Positions 27,558 to 36,598 of a stretch of 64,000 nucleotides of DNA are shown here, piece by piece (positions within the stretch are counted from its first letter, which is position 1; each line of letters starts with the position of its first letter). Source of the DNA: Ruminococcus sp. (lineage in GTDB: Bacteria > Bacillota > Clostridia > Oscillospirales > Ruminococcaceae). The DNA lies in contig JAJQCE010000010.1 of NCBI GenBank assembly GCA_021202895.1, positions 58,920 through 122,919 on the forward strand, in the 5' to 3' direction. The notes under the pieces are model-generated. The model saw only the letters and a program-made list of their open reading frames with translations. It was not told where the DNA came from and ran no database searches. Made by a program: the position numbers and the translations under genes.

Positions 27558-30038
27558 TTGAAGCCTGTAACAGACGAAAACAAAGAAAAAGCCTCACAGC
27601 TACAGCAGACAGAACCTGAGCAGACTAGCATTTATATTAAAGAGGACAAAAAGTCAAAAAGAAAGAGCAAAAAAAAGGGCAAAGAGGAAAATACAGAAGC
27701 TACTGCCGCAGAGAATATTGATGATATAGAAAAGAAGGCGGATAAAAAAAGAATACCGTTTATCACATCTTTTTGCGAGTTAGTTGTAAACAATTCGTTG
27801 TTTATAACGTTTGTGCTGTCACTTGTAATAAATTCTCTGATATTAAGGTGCTTTACTGTCGGACTTGGCGATTCATCAAATGTGTTTAAAGCTATAGTAA
27901 AGCCTATGCTGGCGGATATTGTAGCTGTTGTCATTATTGCAACGTTCGGATTTTTATTCAGAAAACAGCGAAGCAGATTTGTATATCTGATGGTGTGGAC
28001 GGTTGTTTTCTCAATTCTTGCGATGGGAAATTCGATTTATTATACAAACTATAAGTCGTTTTTATCGGTTTCGCTTTTGTCAACAGCGTCACAGCTTGGC
28101 GGAGTTATTGATGCGGTAACGGAGAATATACTTGAAGCTAAGGATTTTATACTTTTGTGGCCTATAGCCGCTATGATTGTTATCTATCTGCTTGTAAAGC
28201 ACAAGCATGAAAAGGGATATATGAAGCAAAAGCAGCCTCGTACAAGGCTTGCAAAGTATGCAGGCTCGGCGCTTGGCGTTGCGCTTGTATGTGGTGCGCT
28301 GTTTTTTACTATGGTAACTTCAACCGATCTTTCGCGTCTAGTAAAGCAGTGGAACCGTGAGTCGGTTATGAGCAGCTTTGGAATGTATGTGTATCAGATA
28401 AGCGATACCATATCCTCATTGAAAGCTAAAATCAATGTGCTTATCGACGCTGACGAGGGAATGAAAACCTTTGATGAGTTCTATGAAACAAAGGACGAAA
28501 ACGATGTTGTAACTGAGGATGCTGACGAGGACGCAAACGAGTACACAAATATATTTGAGGGCAAGAATGTTCTTGTTATACACGCTGAAAGCATACAGCA
28601 GTTTACAATGGATACCTACATAAACGGTGAGGAGCTGACGCCTAATCTCAACAAGCTTGCAAGCGAAGGATTGTACTTTTCTAATTTCTATGCGCAGGAA
28701 AGCGTGGGAACAAGCTCTGATACTGAGTTTACTTTCTCGACCTCGCTTATGCCTGCGTCAAGTGGTACGGTGGCTATAAACTACTGGGACAGAGATTACG
28801 CAAGTATTCAGAAAGCCTTTAAGAATATGGGATACTATGTGTTCAGTATGCACGCTAATAACGGATCCTATTGGAACAGACTTAATCTGCACGAATCGCT
28901 GGGCTATGACAGGCTGTATAACTATACTACCGATTATGATATAGACGAGGTTATCGGACTTGGACTTTCCGATAAGTCCTTTTTCGCACAGTCGGTGCCG
29001 ATGATTAAGCAGATTGCAGAGGAAAACGAAAGCTTTTACGGTACGCTGATTATGCTGACTAACCATACTCCGTTTACTGATATTGAAAATGTAGAGGACT
29101 ACAGCTTTGACGTGGACTTTAAGTACAAGGTTTACAACGAGGAAACAGGACTCTATGAGGAGGTTTCAGACTCATTTCTTGAGGGTACTAAGCTGGGCAG
29201 CTACTTTAAGTCGGTGCATTATGCGGACGAGGCTTTAGGGCAGCTAATGGACGACCTTGACGAGGAGGGGCTTCTTGATAACACGGTGGTGGTTATTTAT
29301 GGCGATCACGATGCTAAAATAAAGGAGGAGCAGTACGAATATTACTACAACTACAATCCTTTTACAGGCGAAACGCTTACAGAGGACGATGATGGATATA
29401 TTCCAGTTGACGAGTTCTACTACAACATAAACCACAAGGTTCCGCTTATAATCTGGTCTAAGGACGGCGGCTATGAGCCGACTGAAATTACAAAGGTAAT
29501 GGGAATGTACGATGTTCAGCCGACGCTTGGAAATATGTTCGGATTTACAAACGAATATGCGCTCGGTCATGATATTTTTTCAATTGCTGAGGACGAGGAG
29601 AATATCGTAATTTTCCCGAATGGAAATTATGTGACGGATACGGTTTATTACAACAGTCAGACGGATACATACTTTGATTTGACAGGCTATGACAACGTTG
29701 CGAAATACGCTTCTTGCAATCAGGTGTACAAGGATGATCCGATACCGACCTATTCGGACACTGATGAAGGCTTGTTTAAATTCGAGGAGAGCGAATATTC
29801 GCAGGCGAATGTGGACGCACGAATAGATAATGGAGTTGTCGATGAGGAGTATATTCAGGACAGACTGGAATATGCCTCTGAACGAATAGATGTTTCAAAT
29901 TCGATTATCTATTATGATATAATCAACAAGGTTGAGGAAGGCTTTGATACCGAGATACCTGCTACAGATAATGAATCTGATACAGAGCTGTTTTCACCGC
30001 CTGATGCGATTACAAGAAAAAAGGAATTTGCAGCATAA
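27558..30038 (+). CDS. LTA synthase family sulfatase (phosphoglycerol transferase-like)
   Basis: An 826-residue membrane protein. A Lys/Glu-rich cytosolic N-terminus (1-65), about five membrane helices (about 70-270), then an extracellular sulfatase-fold domain. The catalytic Thr lies in QESVGTSSDTEF; further LtaS-like motifs are HAESIQQFT, GEELTPNLNKLA, NNGSYWNR and VVVIYGDHDAKI for metal binding. Members polymerise glycerol phosphate onto a lipid anchor or decorate glycans. The start is TTG 27558 behind AAGGAG (27544-27549). The C-terminal 90 residues are acidic. Monocistronic. Whether it makes true lipoteichoic acid is not shown by sequence. Confidence 0.88.
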   Translation: MKPVTDENKEKASQLQQTEPEQTSIYIKEDKKSKRKSKKKGKEENTEATAAENIDDIEKKADKKRIPFITSFCELVVNNSLFITFVLSLVINSLILRCFTVGLGDSSNVFKAIVKPMLADIVAVVIIATFGFLFRKQRSRFVYLMVWTVVFSILAMGNSIYYTNYKSFLSVSLLSTASQLGGVIDAVTENILEAKDFILLWPIAAMIVIYLLVKHKHEKGYMKQKQPRTRLAKYAGSALGVALVCGALFFTMVTSTDLSRLVKQWNRESVMSSFGMYVYQISDTISSLKAKINVLIDADEGMKTFDEFYETKDENDVVTEDADEDANEYTNIFEGKNVLVIHAESIQQFTMDTYINGEELTPNLNKLASEGLYFSNFYAQESVGTSSDTEFTFSTSLMPASSGTVAINYWDRDYASIQKAFKNMGYYVFSMHANNGSYWNRLNLHESLGYDRLYNYTTDYDIDEVIGLGLSDKSFFAQSVPMIKQIAEENESFYGTLIMLTNHTPFTDIENVEDYSFDVDFKYKVYNEETGLYEEVSDSFLEGTKLGSYFKSVHYADEALGQLMDDLDEEGLLDNTVVVIYGDHDAKIKEEQYEYYYNYNPFTGETLTEDDDGYIPVDEFYYNINHKVPLIIWSKDGGYEPTEITKVMGMYDVQPTLGNMFGFTNEYALGHDIFSIAEDEENIVIFPNGNYVTDTVYYNSQTDTYFDLTGYDNVAKYASCNQVYKDDPIPTYSDTDEGLFKFEESEYSQANVDARIDNGVVDEEYIQDRLEYASERIDVSNSIIYYDIINKVEEGFDTEIPATDNESDTELFSPPDAITRKKEFAA

Positions 30039-30044
30039 AAATTT

Positions 30045-30078
30045 CCCTCTCGGAGCAAAACGCTTCGGGAGGGATTTT
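30045..30078 (+). terminator. Terminator of the LtaS-like gene
   Basis: CCCTCTCGGAGC (30045-30056) pairs with GCTTCGGGAGGG (30062-30073) with two G-U pairs, then ATTTT. Confidence 0.8.
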
Positions 30079-30082
30079 CATA

Positions 30083-30109
30083 GTAAAAAAGACCGCAATT
30101 AAGCGGTCT
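30083..30109 (-). terminator. Terminator of rpmB
   Basis: On the minus strand AGACCGC and GCGGTCT (30090-30096 and 30103-30109) pair, followed by T6. Confidence 0.85.
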
Positions 30110-30130
30110 GTATTGAGCGGCAGTAAAAGC

Positions 30131-30316
30131 TTACGCTCTCTCAACCTTGCCGGAACGCAGGCATCTTGTGCAGGCGTAAACGTGGCAGGGAGATCCGTTG
30201 ACTATTGCCTTAACTCGTCTTACATTAGGCTTCCATGATCTGTTAGTTCTTCTGTGCGAGTGAGAAATCTTCTTTCCGTAAACTATCTGCTTGCCGCAGT
30301 ATTGGCATTTTGCCAT
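30131..30316 (-). CDS. rpmB: 50S ribosomal protein L28
   Basis: A 61-residue basic protein starting AKCQYCGKQIVYGKKISHSH, with the CxxC...CTRC Zn-type pairs typical of this L28 form, and RRTNRSWKPNVRRVK. Ribosome binding site AAGGAGGTG. Monocistronic, with a consensus promoter and a hairpin in its leader. Isolated placement of rpmB next to DegV/recG-type genes is common; here neighbours are unrelated. Confidence 0.96.
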   Translation of the reverse strand: MAKCQYCGKQIVYGKKISHSHRRTNRSWKPNVRRVKAIVNGSPCHVYACTRCLRSGKVERA

Positions 30317-30368
30317 TACAACGCACCTCCTTTTTTATATATACAAAAGCTTGTGTATTCGTGCTTCG

Positions 30369-30396
30369 GTGGTTTTGAAAACATACAAAACCACCA
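30369..30396 (-). promoter_or_regulatory. Leader hairpin of rpmB
   Basis: GGTGGTTTTG pairs perfectly with CAAAACCACC around an 8-base loop, inside the 5' leader between promoter and rpmB. It could be a stabilising or autoregulatory element; no long T-run follows, so not an obvious attenuator. Confidence 0.5.
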
Positions 30397-30407
30397 TGAC
30401 AAATAAT

Positions 30408-30436
30408 ATTATAACATAAACTGAATAAAAAAGCAA
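30408..30436 (-). promoter_or_regulatory. Promoter of rpmB
   Basis: On the minus strand TTGCTT (complement of 30431-30436), 17-base spacer, TATAAT (complement of 30408-30413). Confidence 0.7.
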
Positions 30437-30526
30437 GTATTTTTTAAAAAAAGATATTAATTTTTCGTGAATTAGCAGCGAAGATTCAGATAAGATGAAA
30501 TTAGTATGAAAATTACAATTTAACGC

Positions 30527-30555
30527 TTGAAATTGAATTGAAAATGGTATATAAT
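30527..30555 (+). promoter_or_regulatory. Promoter of the site-2 protease-scpAB cluster
   Basis: TTGAAA (30527-30532), 17-base spacer, TATAAT (30550-30555). Confidence 0.75.
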
Positions 30556-30685
30556 AATTATGTATATAAATTTTACATTGCGTTTGCATAGCGCAAAGGA
30601 ACAAAAAGACAGAGAAACAAAGCTTAACCCTTTCGGCACTTTTATTTGTCGCTGAATGAGGTCACACATGAAAGGAAAAATGAAA

Positions 30686-31384
30686 ATGGATTCACTCGCC
30701 TCGTCGATTTTTAATTTATCGCTTAGCCCTACAACGATAGTGCAGTTTGGCGTTAAGCTGATGATTATATTTTTAGTAGTGCCGATACATGAATATGCAC
30801 ACGCTTGGGCAGCTGTAAAGCTTGGCGACGATACACCTAAATATCAGGGAAGGCTTACGCTTAATCCGCTGGCTCATATAGATATTTTAGGAGCGATATG
30901 CCTTTTTATCGGTGGCTTCGGCTGGGGAAAGCCTGTGCAGGTTAATCCGCTTAATTTCAGGCAGTACCGCAAGGGCAATGCGCTTTGCGCAGCGGCAGGA
31001 CCGCTTTCAAACCTTATTGTCGGCACGGGAGGAATGATTGTTTACAAGATTTTTTGCTATGCTTACATTTCAAGCGGCGTTGAGGCATTTTACTGGATTT
31101 ATCTTATTATGTATTATTTCACAATAATAAATCTGGGACTTGCAGTGTTCAATCTGATACCTATTCCTCCGCTTGACGGTTCAAAAATTCTCAGCTATTT
31201 TGTCGGCGGCAAATGGGATGAGATTATGTACCGCTACCAAAGGCAGATAAGCATTATTTTCCTTGTAGTGATTATAAGCGGTATTCTGGATACTCCTCTT
31301 GGATATTTGCAGAGCGGTATGTTTTGGATTATGGATAAGATTACTTATTTTGTCGATTTGATAGCTAAGGCTATTATCTTTTAA
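30686..31384 (+). CDS. Site-2 protease family (M50) membrane metalloprotease
   Basis: A polytopic membrane protein of about 232 residues. Zn ligands are in PIHEYAHAW (HExxH) in the first helix and in the NLIPIPPLDGSKIL segment (Asp ligand) near residue 170. It belongs to the short YwhC-like group without a PDZ domain. These proteases cut within the membrane; the substrate is unknown. Several in-frame ATGs lie close together (30656, 30680, 30686); 30686 is best spaced from AAAGGA (30671-30676). scpA begins 3 bases after the stop, the usual Firmicute neighbour order. Confidence 0.87.
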   Translation: MDSLASSIFNLSLSPTTIVQFGVKLMIIFLVVPIHEYAHAWAAVKLGDDTPKYQGRLTLNPLAHIDILGAICLFIGGFGWGKPVQVNPLNFRQYRKGNALCAAAGPLSNLIVGTGGMIVYKIFCYAYISSGVEAFYWIYLIMYYFTIINLGLAVFNLIPIPPLDGSKILSYFVGGKWDEIMYRYQRQISIIFLVVIISGILDTPLGYLQSGMFWIMDKITYFVDLIAKAIIF

Positions 31385-31387
31385 GAT

Positions 31388-32494
31388 ATGAGAAGTATAG
31401 AGAAGCTGTCGTTTAAGCTTGAAGCATTTGAAGGTCCGCTGGACTTGCTGCTGACGCTTATTTCAAAGCACAAGCTTAATATTTACGACATAGAAATTAC
31501 AACGCTGCTCAGTCAGTACATGGAATATATGGACGCTCTCGATGAAGCCGATTATGATTCGGCAGGAGATTTTCTTGCGATGGCGGCAAGACTTGTCTAT
31601 ATAAAAACCTGTTCGCTTTTGCCGCAGGCGGAGGAAGCGCAGGAGATGAAGAAGGAGCTTGAGGGCGAGCTTATCGAATACGCCGCCTGCAAGGCTATGG
31701 CAAAGCTTTTAAAAGAGCAGTGCATTTACGGCGAGGTTTTTGTCCGCCCTCCTGAGAAGCTACCTGTAAATAAAACGTTCAGCGGCAATATGCAGCCTGA
31801 GCTTCTGGTGCAGGCATATATGGGTATGACAGAAAAAGCAAGGCGCATGAAGCCGATTAAGGCGCAGCAGTTTTCGCCGATTGTTTCAAAGAGAATAGTT
31901 ACGGTAACGTCTAAAATTATTTTTGTGCTTAAAAAGCTTTACAAAACAGGGCTTTGCGGCGTCGAGGAGCTTTATGAAGGAGTAAGCGATAAATCCGCAA
32001 GGGTTGCGACATTTTTGGCTGTGCTTGAGCTTACAAAATCGGGCAGGATTTTTCTCAACGAGGACAATACAGAAATCATATTTAACCGAAATCATTCAAG
32101 GAAGCACCGTTCTGAGCAGGAGCAGACAGAGGATTTGAATATTCGGGAGCAGACTGACAGCGATTTAAAGCTTTCCGATGACGACGCATTGGAGTCAGAC
32201 TATAAGGAAGAGGAAATGGCGGATACGCAGAAGGCTTTGAACAATGATGAACAAAGGTTCGACGCTGAAGAAAAAACGTTGCAGATAAAGCGTGAAAAGT
32301 ATGCTCTTGAATCAATAAGGAGCGTCTATAAAGCTTTTACGGCTGAACCTGAAGGTCTTAAATCGGAAAGCTTTGAAGATGCAGGCGAGCAAGCCTGTAC
32401 ACATATAAAAATCAATAGATTTTCTTTTAGATACAGATGGGGCAGCCCTGACTGCGGCGAAAACTGCTGGAGCTGTTGGAGGCAGAGATTATGA
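31388..32494 (+). CDS. scpA: Segregation and condensation protein A with a long C-terminal tail
   Basis: Kleisin subunit that bridges SMC heads for chromosome segregation. The N-terminal part is canonical (LEAFEGPLDLLLTLISKHKLNIYDIEI, YIKTCSLLPQ) and the C-terminal winged helix ends near residue 235 (GRIFLNEDNTEIIFN). The remaining about 130 residues are unusual: an acidic Glu/Asp/Gln-rich coil, then a Cys/Trp-rich end (CGENCWSCW). Typical ScpA is about 250 residues. The stop overlaps the scpB start as ATGA, which supports the long frame being real. Ribosome binding site is weak, suggesting coupling to the M50 gene. Confidence 0.9.
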   Translation: MRSIEKLSFKLEAFEGPLDLLLTLISKHKLNIYDIEITTLLSQYMEYMDALDEADYDSAGDFLAMAARLVYIKTCSLLPQAEEAQEMKKELEGELIEYAACKAMAKLLKEQCIYGEVFVRPPEKLPVNKTFSGNMQPELLVQAYMGMTEKARRMKPIKAQQFSPIVSKRIVTVTSKIIFVLKKLYKTGLCGVEELYEGVSDKSARVATFLAVLELTKSGRIFLNEDNTEIIFNRNHSRKHRSEQEQTEDLNIREQTDSDLKLSDDDALESDYKEEEMADTQKALNNDEQRFDAEEKTLQIKREKYALESIRSVYKAFTAEPEGLKSESFEDAGEQACTHIKINRFSFRYRWGSPDCGENCWSCWRQRL

Positions 32495-33054
32495 CGGACA
32501 ATGAAAATTTAGCCGCAAAACTTGAGGCGGTGCTGTTTGCGGGCGGCGATCCGATTGAAAAGCTTAAGCTTTGCGCAGCTTTGATGGTTTCGCAGGAGGA
32601 GCTTGAAAATGCGGCTGACTGTTTAAACGAAAAATACAGAAAAGAGGACAGCGGAATTGAGCTTTTGAGACTGGAAAAGAGCTTGCAGCTTGCAGTGAAA
32701 AAGGAATTTTCAGACAGCGTAAAAACTGCTCTTGAAATCAAGAAAAATATGGCTCTTTCACCTGCCGCAATGGAGGTTTTGACAATTGTCGCATACAATC
32801 AGCCAGTCACAAAATCCTTTGTAGAACACGTTAGAGGAGTTGATTCGTCAAGCGTGGTAAATTCGCTTGTTGAAAAGGACTTGCTATGTGAAAAGGGCAG
32901 ACTTAATCTTCCAGGACGTCCAGTCGCTTATGCTACTACGGACAACTTTCTGCGCTCATTTGGGCTTGAATCTATCAGAGATTTGCCTGATTTGCCCGAA
33001 AAAAAGGAGCAGCTTAGCTTTGACGATATGTTAGCAGATGAGGAAAAGGAATAA
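32491..33054 (+). CDS. scpB: Segregation and condensation protein B
   Basis: A 187-residue protein with two winged helices that pairs with ScpA and SMC. Recognised by NLAAKLEAVLFAGGDPI at the start, LSPAAMEVLTIVAYNQPVTK and LPGRPVAYATTDNFLRSFGL. ATG 32491 lies 8 bases after GGAGG and overlaps the scpA stop by 4 bases, so translation is coupled. A longer version from 32476 would overlap scpA further and lacks a ribosome binding site. Confidence 0.94.
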   Translation: MTDNENLAAKLEAVLFAGGDPIEKLKLCAALMVSQEELENAADCLNEKYRKEDSGIELLRLEKSLQLAVKKEFSDSVKTALEIKKNMALSPAAMEVLTIVAYNQPVTKSFVEHVRGVDSSSVVNSLVEKDLLCEKGRLNLPGRPVAYATTDNFLRSFGLESIRDLPDLPEKKEQLSFDDMLADEEKE

Positions 33055-33090
33055 ATCCTATGCAATGAATTTAAAGAAAAGGAGCTGGGA

Positions 33091-33960
33091 ATCATAGTTG
33101 TATTAGTTGCGATTTTATCTATAATTGCGCTTGTCGTGATTTTGCTCCATTTTTCTGTCAAGTTTGTCGCCGTTTTGAACGATGATGGATTTTCTCTTAA
33201 AATGACGTATTTCGGAAGGGAAATTGATCCAAGAAATTTCGGAAAAAAATCTTCTCGAGATAAAAAGAAAAAAGATAAGACCGAGAAAAAGTCTGAACCA
33301 AAGCATGAGAAAAATAATGAGCCTGAGAAAGCTTCGGAGAAAAGCATCAGCGATGATGAGCTTATGCATGGGCTTTCAAGTGAACAGGAGCAGGAGCTAA
33401 TTGATAGCGCAGAAGAGAAGCAGAGTGCTTTTGAAAAGCGTCAAACAGTTGTAAATGAAAAAAAGAGCAATACAAAAAAAGAAAAGCAAATAAAAACCAA
33501 AAAACAGGCAGATAATAAATCAGACGGCGGACTGATTTCTAAAATCAAGGATCTGAGGGGGAAGTATTTAAAGTACAAGCCTTATTTGCCGATGACGAAA
33601 AAATATGTCGTTGTTTTTTTAAAAACTGTGAAAATCAATGTTGAAAATATAGAGATTGTTGTCGGCAGAGAGGACGCTCACGAGGCGGCGATATATTACG
33701 GCACTGTTCAGGGAACGCTTACAAGCCTTCTTAGCCTCTTGTCAGAATTTTTCACCGTTAAGGTGACGCACTGTGATGTGAAGTGCCAGTTTACAGAAAA
33801 TGTAATCGACGGCGAGGGTACAGTGAGCGTAAAGGTTCGCCCATCGGCGGCTATTGCGGCGGCGGTATGCTTTTTTGTAAATTATAAAATTATAAAACAC
33901 AGGCAGGATAAATCTGCTGCAAATTTAAAATCTGAAAAAATCGGCGCTCGAAGCGCATGA
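33091..33960 (+). CDS. DUF2953 membrane protein with an apparent non-standard start codon
   Basis: DUF2953 protein of the scpB-ytfJ neighbourhood. The N-terminal membrane helix reads IIVVLVAILSIIALVVILLHFSVKF, of which the first standard start codon (GTG 33136) would remove the first 15 residues. No ATG, GTG or TTG exists in frame between the scpB stop (33052-33054) and that GTG. AAAAGGAG (33077-33084) is well spaced for ATC 33091 or ATA 33094. After the helix come a Lys/Glu-rich linker (about 45-150) and the DUF2953 core (IVVGREDAHEAAIYYGTVQG...VKVRPSAAIAAA). Function unknown; often in sporulation gene contexts. Start is uncertain. Confidence 0.75.
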   Translation: MIVVLVAILSIIALVVILLHFSVKFVAVLNDDGFSLKMTYFGREIDPRNFGKKSSRDKKKKDKTEKKSEPKHEKNNEPEKASEKSISDDELMHGLSSEQEQELIDSAEEKQSAFEKRQTVVNEKKSNTKKEKQIKTKKQADNKSDGGLISKIKDLRGKYLKYKPYLPMTKKYVVVFLKTVKINVENIEIVVGREDAHEAAIYYGTVQGTLTSLLSLLSEFFTVKVTHCDVKCQFTENVIDGEGTVSVKVRPSAAIAAAVCFFVNYKIIKHRQDKSAANLKSEKIGARSA

Positions 33961-33973
33961 AAGGAGAAAAATA

Positions 33974-34360
33974 ATGAGTGAAAGTACAAAGCTTGAGGCT
34001 CTGGTAAAGTCGGCAATGGAAAAGGTGAGGGAGCTTTCGGACGCTGAAACAATTGTTGGAAAACCGATTGAAACCGCTGACGGCACAACTGTTATTCCAA
34101 TATCCAAGGTTTCGTTCGGACTTGCTTCCGGAGGAACTGATTTAGGAGCTGACAAAAACGGATTCGGAGGCGGTTCAGGCGCAGGAGTTACAATTTCACC
34201 TGTTGCATTTATCGTTGTAAGAAACGGCGAAACAAAGCTTTTGCAAATGACGACAAATACTCCGTATCAGAATGCTATTGTCAACGTGGTTCCAGAGGTG
34301 GTTGACAAGATTATAGATTTTGTCGATAAAAAAACCGCACCTGATGATGAAGAGGAATAA
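33974..34360 (+). CDS. ytfJ: GerW/YtfJ family sporulation protein
   Basis: A 128-residue protein with the YtfJ signature: VGKPIETADGTTVIPISKVSFGLASGG, a Gly-rich loop (FGGGSGAGVTISPVAF) and VPEVVDKIIDF. In Bacillus GerW (YtfJ) is needed for normal germination of spores. Its position between DUF2953 and dacF-like is conserved in sporulating and non-sporulating Clostridia, so its presence alone does not prove sporulation. AAAGGAG ribosome binding site. Confidence 0.92.
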   Translation: MSESTKLEALVKSAMEKVRELSDAETIVGKPIETADGTTVIPISKVSFGLASGGTDLGADKNGFGGGSGAGVTISPVAFIVVRNGETKLLQMTTNTPYQNAIVNVVPEVVDKIIDFVDKKTAPDDEEE

Positions 34361-34459
34361 ATTTCACTGAAAAAGCGTGAATTTTAAGTTCATGTCTGCA
34401 CATTCTAATTAAAGGCTATTTCTGAAGAAATTCTTTTTGCTAAGGAGAGTGCAGATTAA

Positions 34460-35605
34460 ATGAAAAGAAATTTTACGATATTTGTGGCTTTTGTCATAGC
34501 GATGTTTATGATGATTATGTCGCAGAGCGTTTATGCAAATGCGGTAAGCGATTCGGCAAAATCCGCTGTGGTAATCGACGCTTTCAGCGGTGAGATTTTG
34601 TATGAATCCAACGCCTATGAAAGGCTGCCGATGGCGAGTACGACTAAAATAATGTCTGCGCTGCTGGCACTTGAAAGCGGAAATCTTGATGAGGAATTTG
34701 TAGTTGACAGCGAAGCGATTAAGGTTGAAGGCTCGTCAATGGGGCTTGAAGAGGGCGATACAGTGACTATGAGGGCTCTTGTCTGCGGTATGCTGCTGCC
34801 GAGCGGAAACGATGCGGCAAATGCGGCGGCAGTTAGAGCTTCAGGAAGTGTTGAGGATTTTGTAGAGCTTATGAACGAGCGTGCGCAGCAGATTGGACTT
34901 GAGGACACTCACTTTGTTACGCCGTCAGGACTTGACGACGATACCGACGAGCATTACTCAACCGCATATGATATGGCTTGCCTTGCGGCATATGCTTTGC
35001 AAAACGAGGACTTTGCGCAGATTTGCTCGCAAAGATATATAAAGCTTAGCTATGGCAATCCGCCTTATGAACGCTGGCTTACTAACTCAAATAAGCTGCT
35101 TGACAGTGTTGACGGAGTTATAGGCGTCAAAACAGGCTTCACCGATAAGGCGAAAAGATGTTTGGTTTCAGCGTGCGAAAGAGATGGAGCGACGCTTATA
35201 TGTGTGACGCTTAACGACCCTGATGACTGGGCGGATCATGCGGCACTGTACGACTATGCCTTTGAACTAATGGAGGAACAGCAGCTTCCTAAATCAGGCG
35301 AAAGCTTTAAGTTTAAGGTTGCGGGAGGAGAAAAAAGTCTGATTACTGCTTCGACTAAGGAGGCGTTGATGACTTTGCCCAGTGACGCTTTGGAACATTT
35401 GAAAGCCTCAGTCTGCATTGAGCCTTTTGCATTCGCACCGATTTCCGAGGGCGACAAGGTTGGAAGCGTGAAATATTATTATGACGATAAGTTGATTTAT
35501 GAATTAGATATAACGGCTGATGAGGACGTTTCGGCAAAGGAGTACGAATACAGCGGTTTTGACAGAATATATAAAAAGCTTAAGCGTCTGCTTGACGGGA
35601 TTTAA
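34460..35605 (+). CDS. D-alanyl-D-alanine carboxypeptidase (S11, DacF/DacB type)
   Basis: Trims the terminal D-Ala of peptidoglycan stem peptides. A signal peptide (residues 1-26, ending VYANA) leads to the penicillin-binding core with SxxK at Ser60-Lys63 (MASTTKIM), SGN at 115-117 and KTG at 224-226, followed by a beta-rich PBP5_C-like domain and a short amphipathic C-terminus. Length 381 is normal. The context with ytfJ and an rsuA/rluB-type gene matches the dacF/spmAB-rluB arrangement of Clostridia; spmA and spmB are missing. Confidence 0.93.
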   Translation: MKRNFTIFVAFVIAMFMMIMSQSVYANAVSDSAKSAVVIDAFSGEILYESNAYERLPMASTTKIMSALLALESGNLDEEFVVDSEAIKVEGSSMGLEEGDTVTMRALVCGMLLPSGNDAANAAAVRASGSVEDFVELMNERAQQIGLEDTHFVTPSGLDDDTDEHYSTAYDMACLAAYALQNEDFAQICSQRYIKLSYGNPPYERWLTNSNKLLDSVDGVIGVKTGFTDKAKRCLVSACERDGATLICVTLNDPDDWADHAALYDYAFELMEEQQLPKSGESFKFKVAGGEKSLITASTKEALMTLPSDALEHLKASVCIEPFAFAPISEGDKVGSVKYYYDDKLIYELDITADEDVSAKEYEYSGFDRIYKKLKRLLDGI

Positions 35606-35651
35606 CTGATATACCGACGTGAGTTGGAATTGAAAGGAAAAGTGATGACAA

Positions 35652-36389
35652 ATGGAAAAGGTAAGACTACAGAAAATCATATCTGAAGCAGGACTTTGCT
35701 CGAGAAGAAAGGCTGAGGAGTATATAGCGCAGGGCAGAGTTAAAGTAAATGGCAGACCCTGCAAGCTTGGCGACAAGGCGAATCCTGTTAAGGATATAAT
35801 CAGCGTTGACGGAAAAAATCTGACGGTAGAGCGCAGGAAGCGTTACCGCTATATTATGATGTATAAGCCAAGAGGCTATGTTACGACAATGAAGGACGAG
35901 CTTGATCGCAAGTGCGTAACAGAGCTTCTCAAGGGAGTCGGCGAAAGAGTATATCCCATCGGACGTTTGGATAAAAATTCCGAGGGACTTTTGCTGTTTA
36001 CAAATGACGGAAATTTTGCTAATGAGATCATGCACCCGTCAAATCACGTTACTAAGACATATCGTGTGACGATTCGTCCCGATATAACCGAGGAGCAGGT
36101 GATTAAGCTTTCGGAGGGCGTTATGATTGACGGCAAAAAAACCATGCCGTGCAATGTTTATGTGCTTGACAAAAAGCCTAACAGAGCGGTTATTCAGATG
36201 ACAATTTCAGAGGGCAGAAACCGACAGATAAGGAAGATGTGCGAGGCGGTGGGAGTAGATGTTGCAAGGCTGAAAAGGACGGCGATAGGTCCGCTCAAGC
36301 TTGGTATGCTTAAGCCCAGCGAATGGAGAGATTTAAAGCCTGATGAGCTCAGAGCGATAAGAACTGCGGCTAATAAGGGGAACGGCTAA
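35652..36389 (+). CDS. RsuA/RluB-type pseudouridine synthase
   Basis: A 245-residue rRNA modification enzyme. An S4 RNA-binding domain occupies residues 1-60 (VRLQKIISEAGLCSRRKAEEYIAQGRVKVNG), followed by the catalytic domain with the catalytic Asp in YPIGRLDKNSEGLLLFTNDG and the RQIRKMCEAVG segment. RluB (23S U2605) is the more likely member given the Firmicute context. Good AAAGGAAAAG ribosome binding site; last gene of the cluster. Confidence 0.92.
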   Translation: MEKVRLQKIISEAGLCSRRKAEEYIAQGRVKVNGRPCKLGDKANPVKDIISVDGKNLTVERRKRYRYIMMYKPRGYVTTMKDELDRKCVTELLKGVGERVYPIGRLDKNSEGLLLFTNDGNFANEIMHPSNHVTKTYRVTIRPDITEEQVIKLSEGVMIDGKKTMPCNVYVLDKKPNRAVIQMTISEGRNRQIRKMCEAVGVDVARLKRTAIGPLKLGMLKPSEWRDLKPDELRAIRTAANKGNG

Positions 36390-36475
36390 AAATGCACAGA
36401 TAAAAATAAATGTTGATGAAATGTTAAAAAAAATAAATATAATCGTAAAAGATATTTGTTTTTTGGAAAAGCTAC

Positions 36476-36504
36476 TTGAAAAATTTCAGAATTTATATTA
36501 TAAT
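36476..36504 (+). promoter_or_regulatory. Promoter of the biotin carboxyltransferase cluster
   Basis: TTGAAA (36476-36481), 17-base spacer, TATAAT (36499-36504). Confidence 0.75.
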
Positions 36505-36598
36505 AATATTGTATGGTTTTTTGTACTGAGTTAAAAGCTATAATGACGAAGTACAAAAAGCGTTTGACGGCAAAATTTTCTTGAATGGAGGAAATGGT

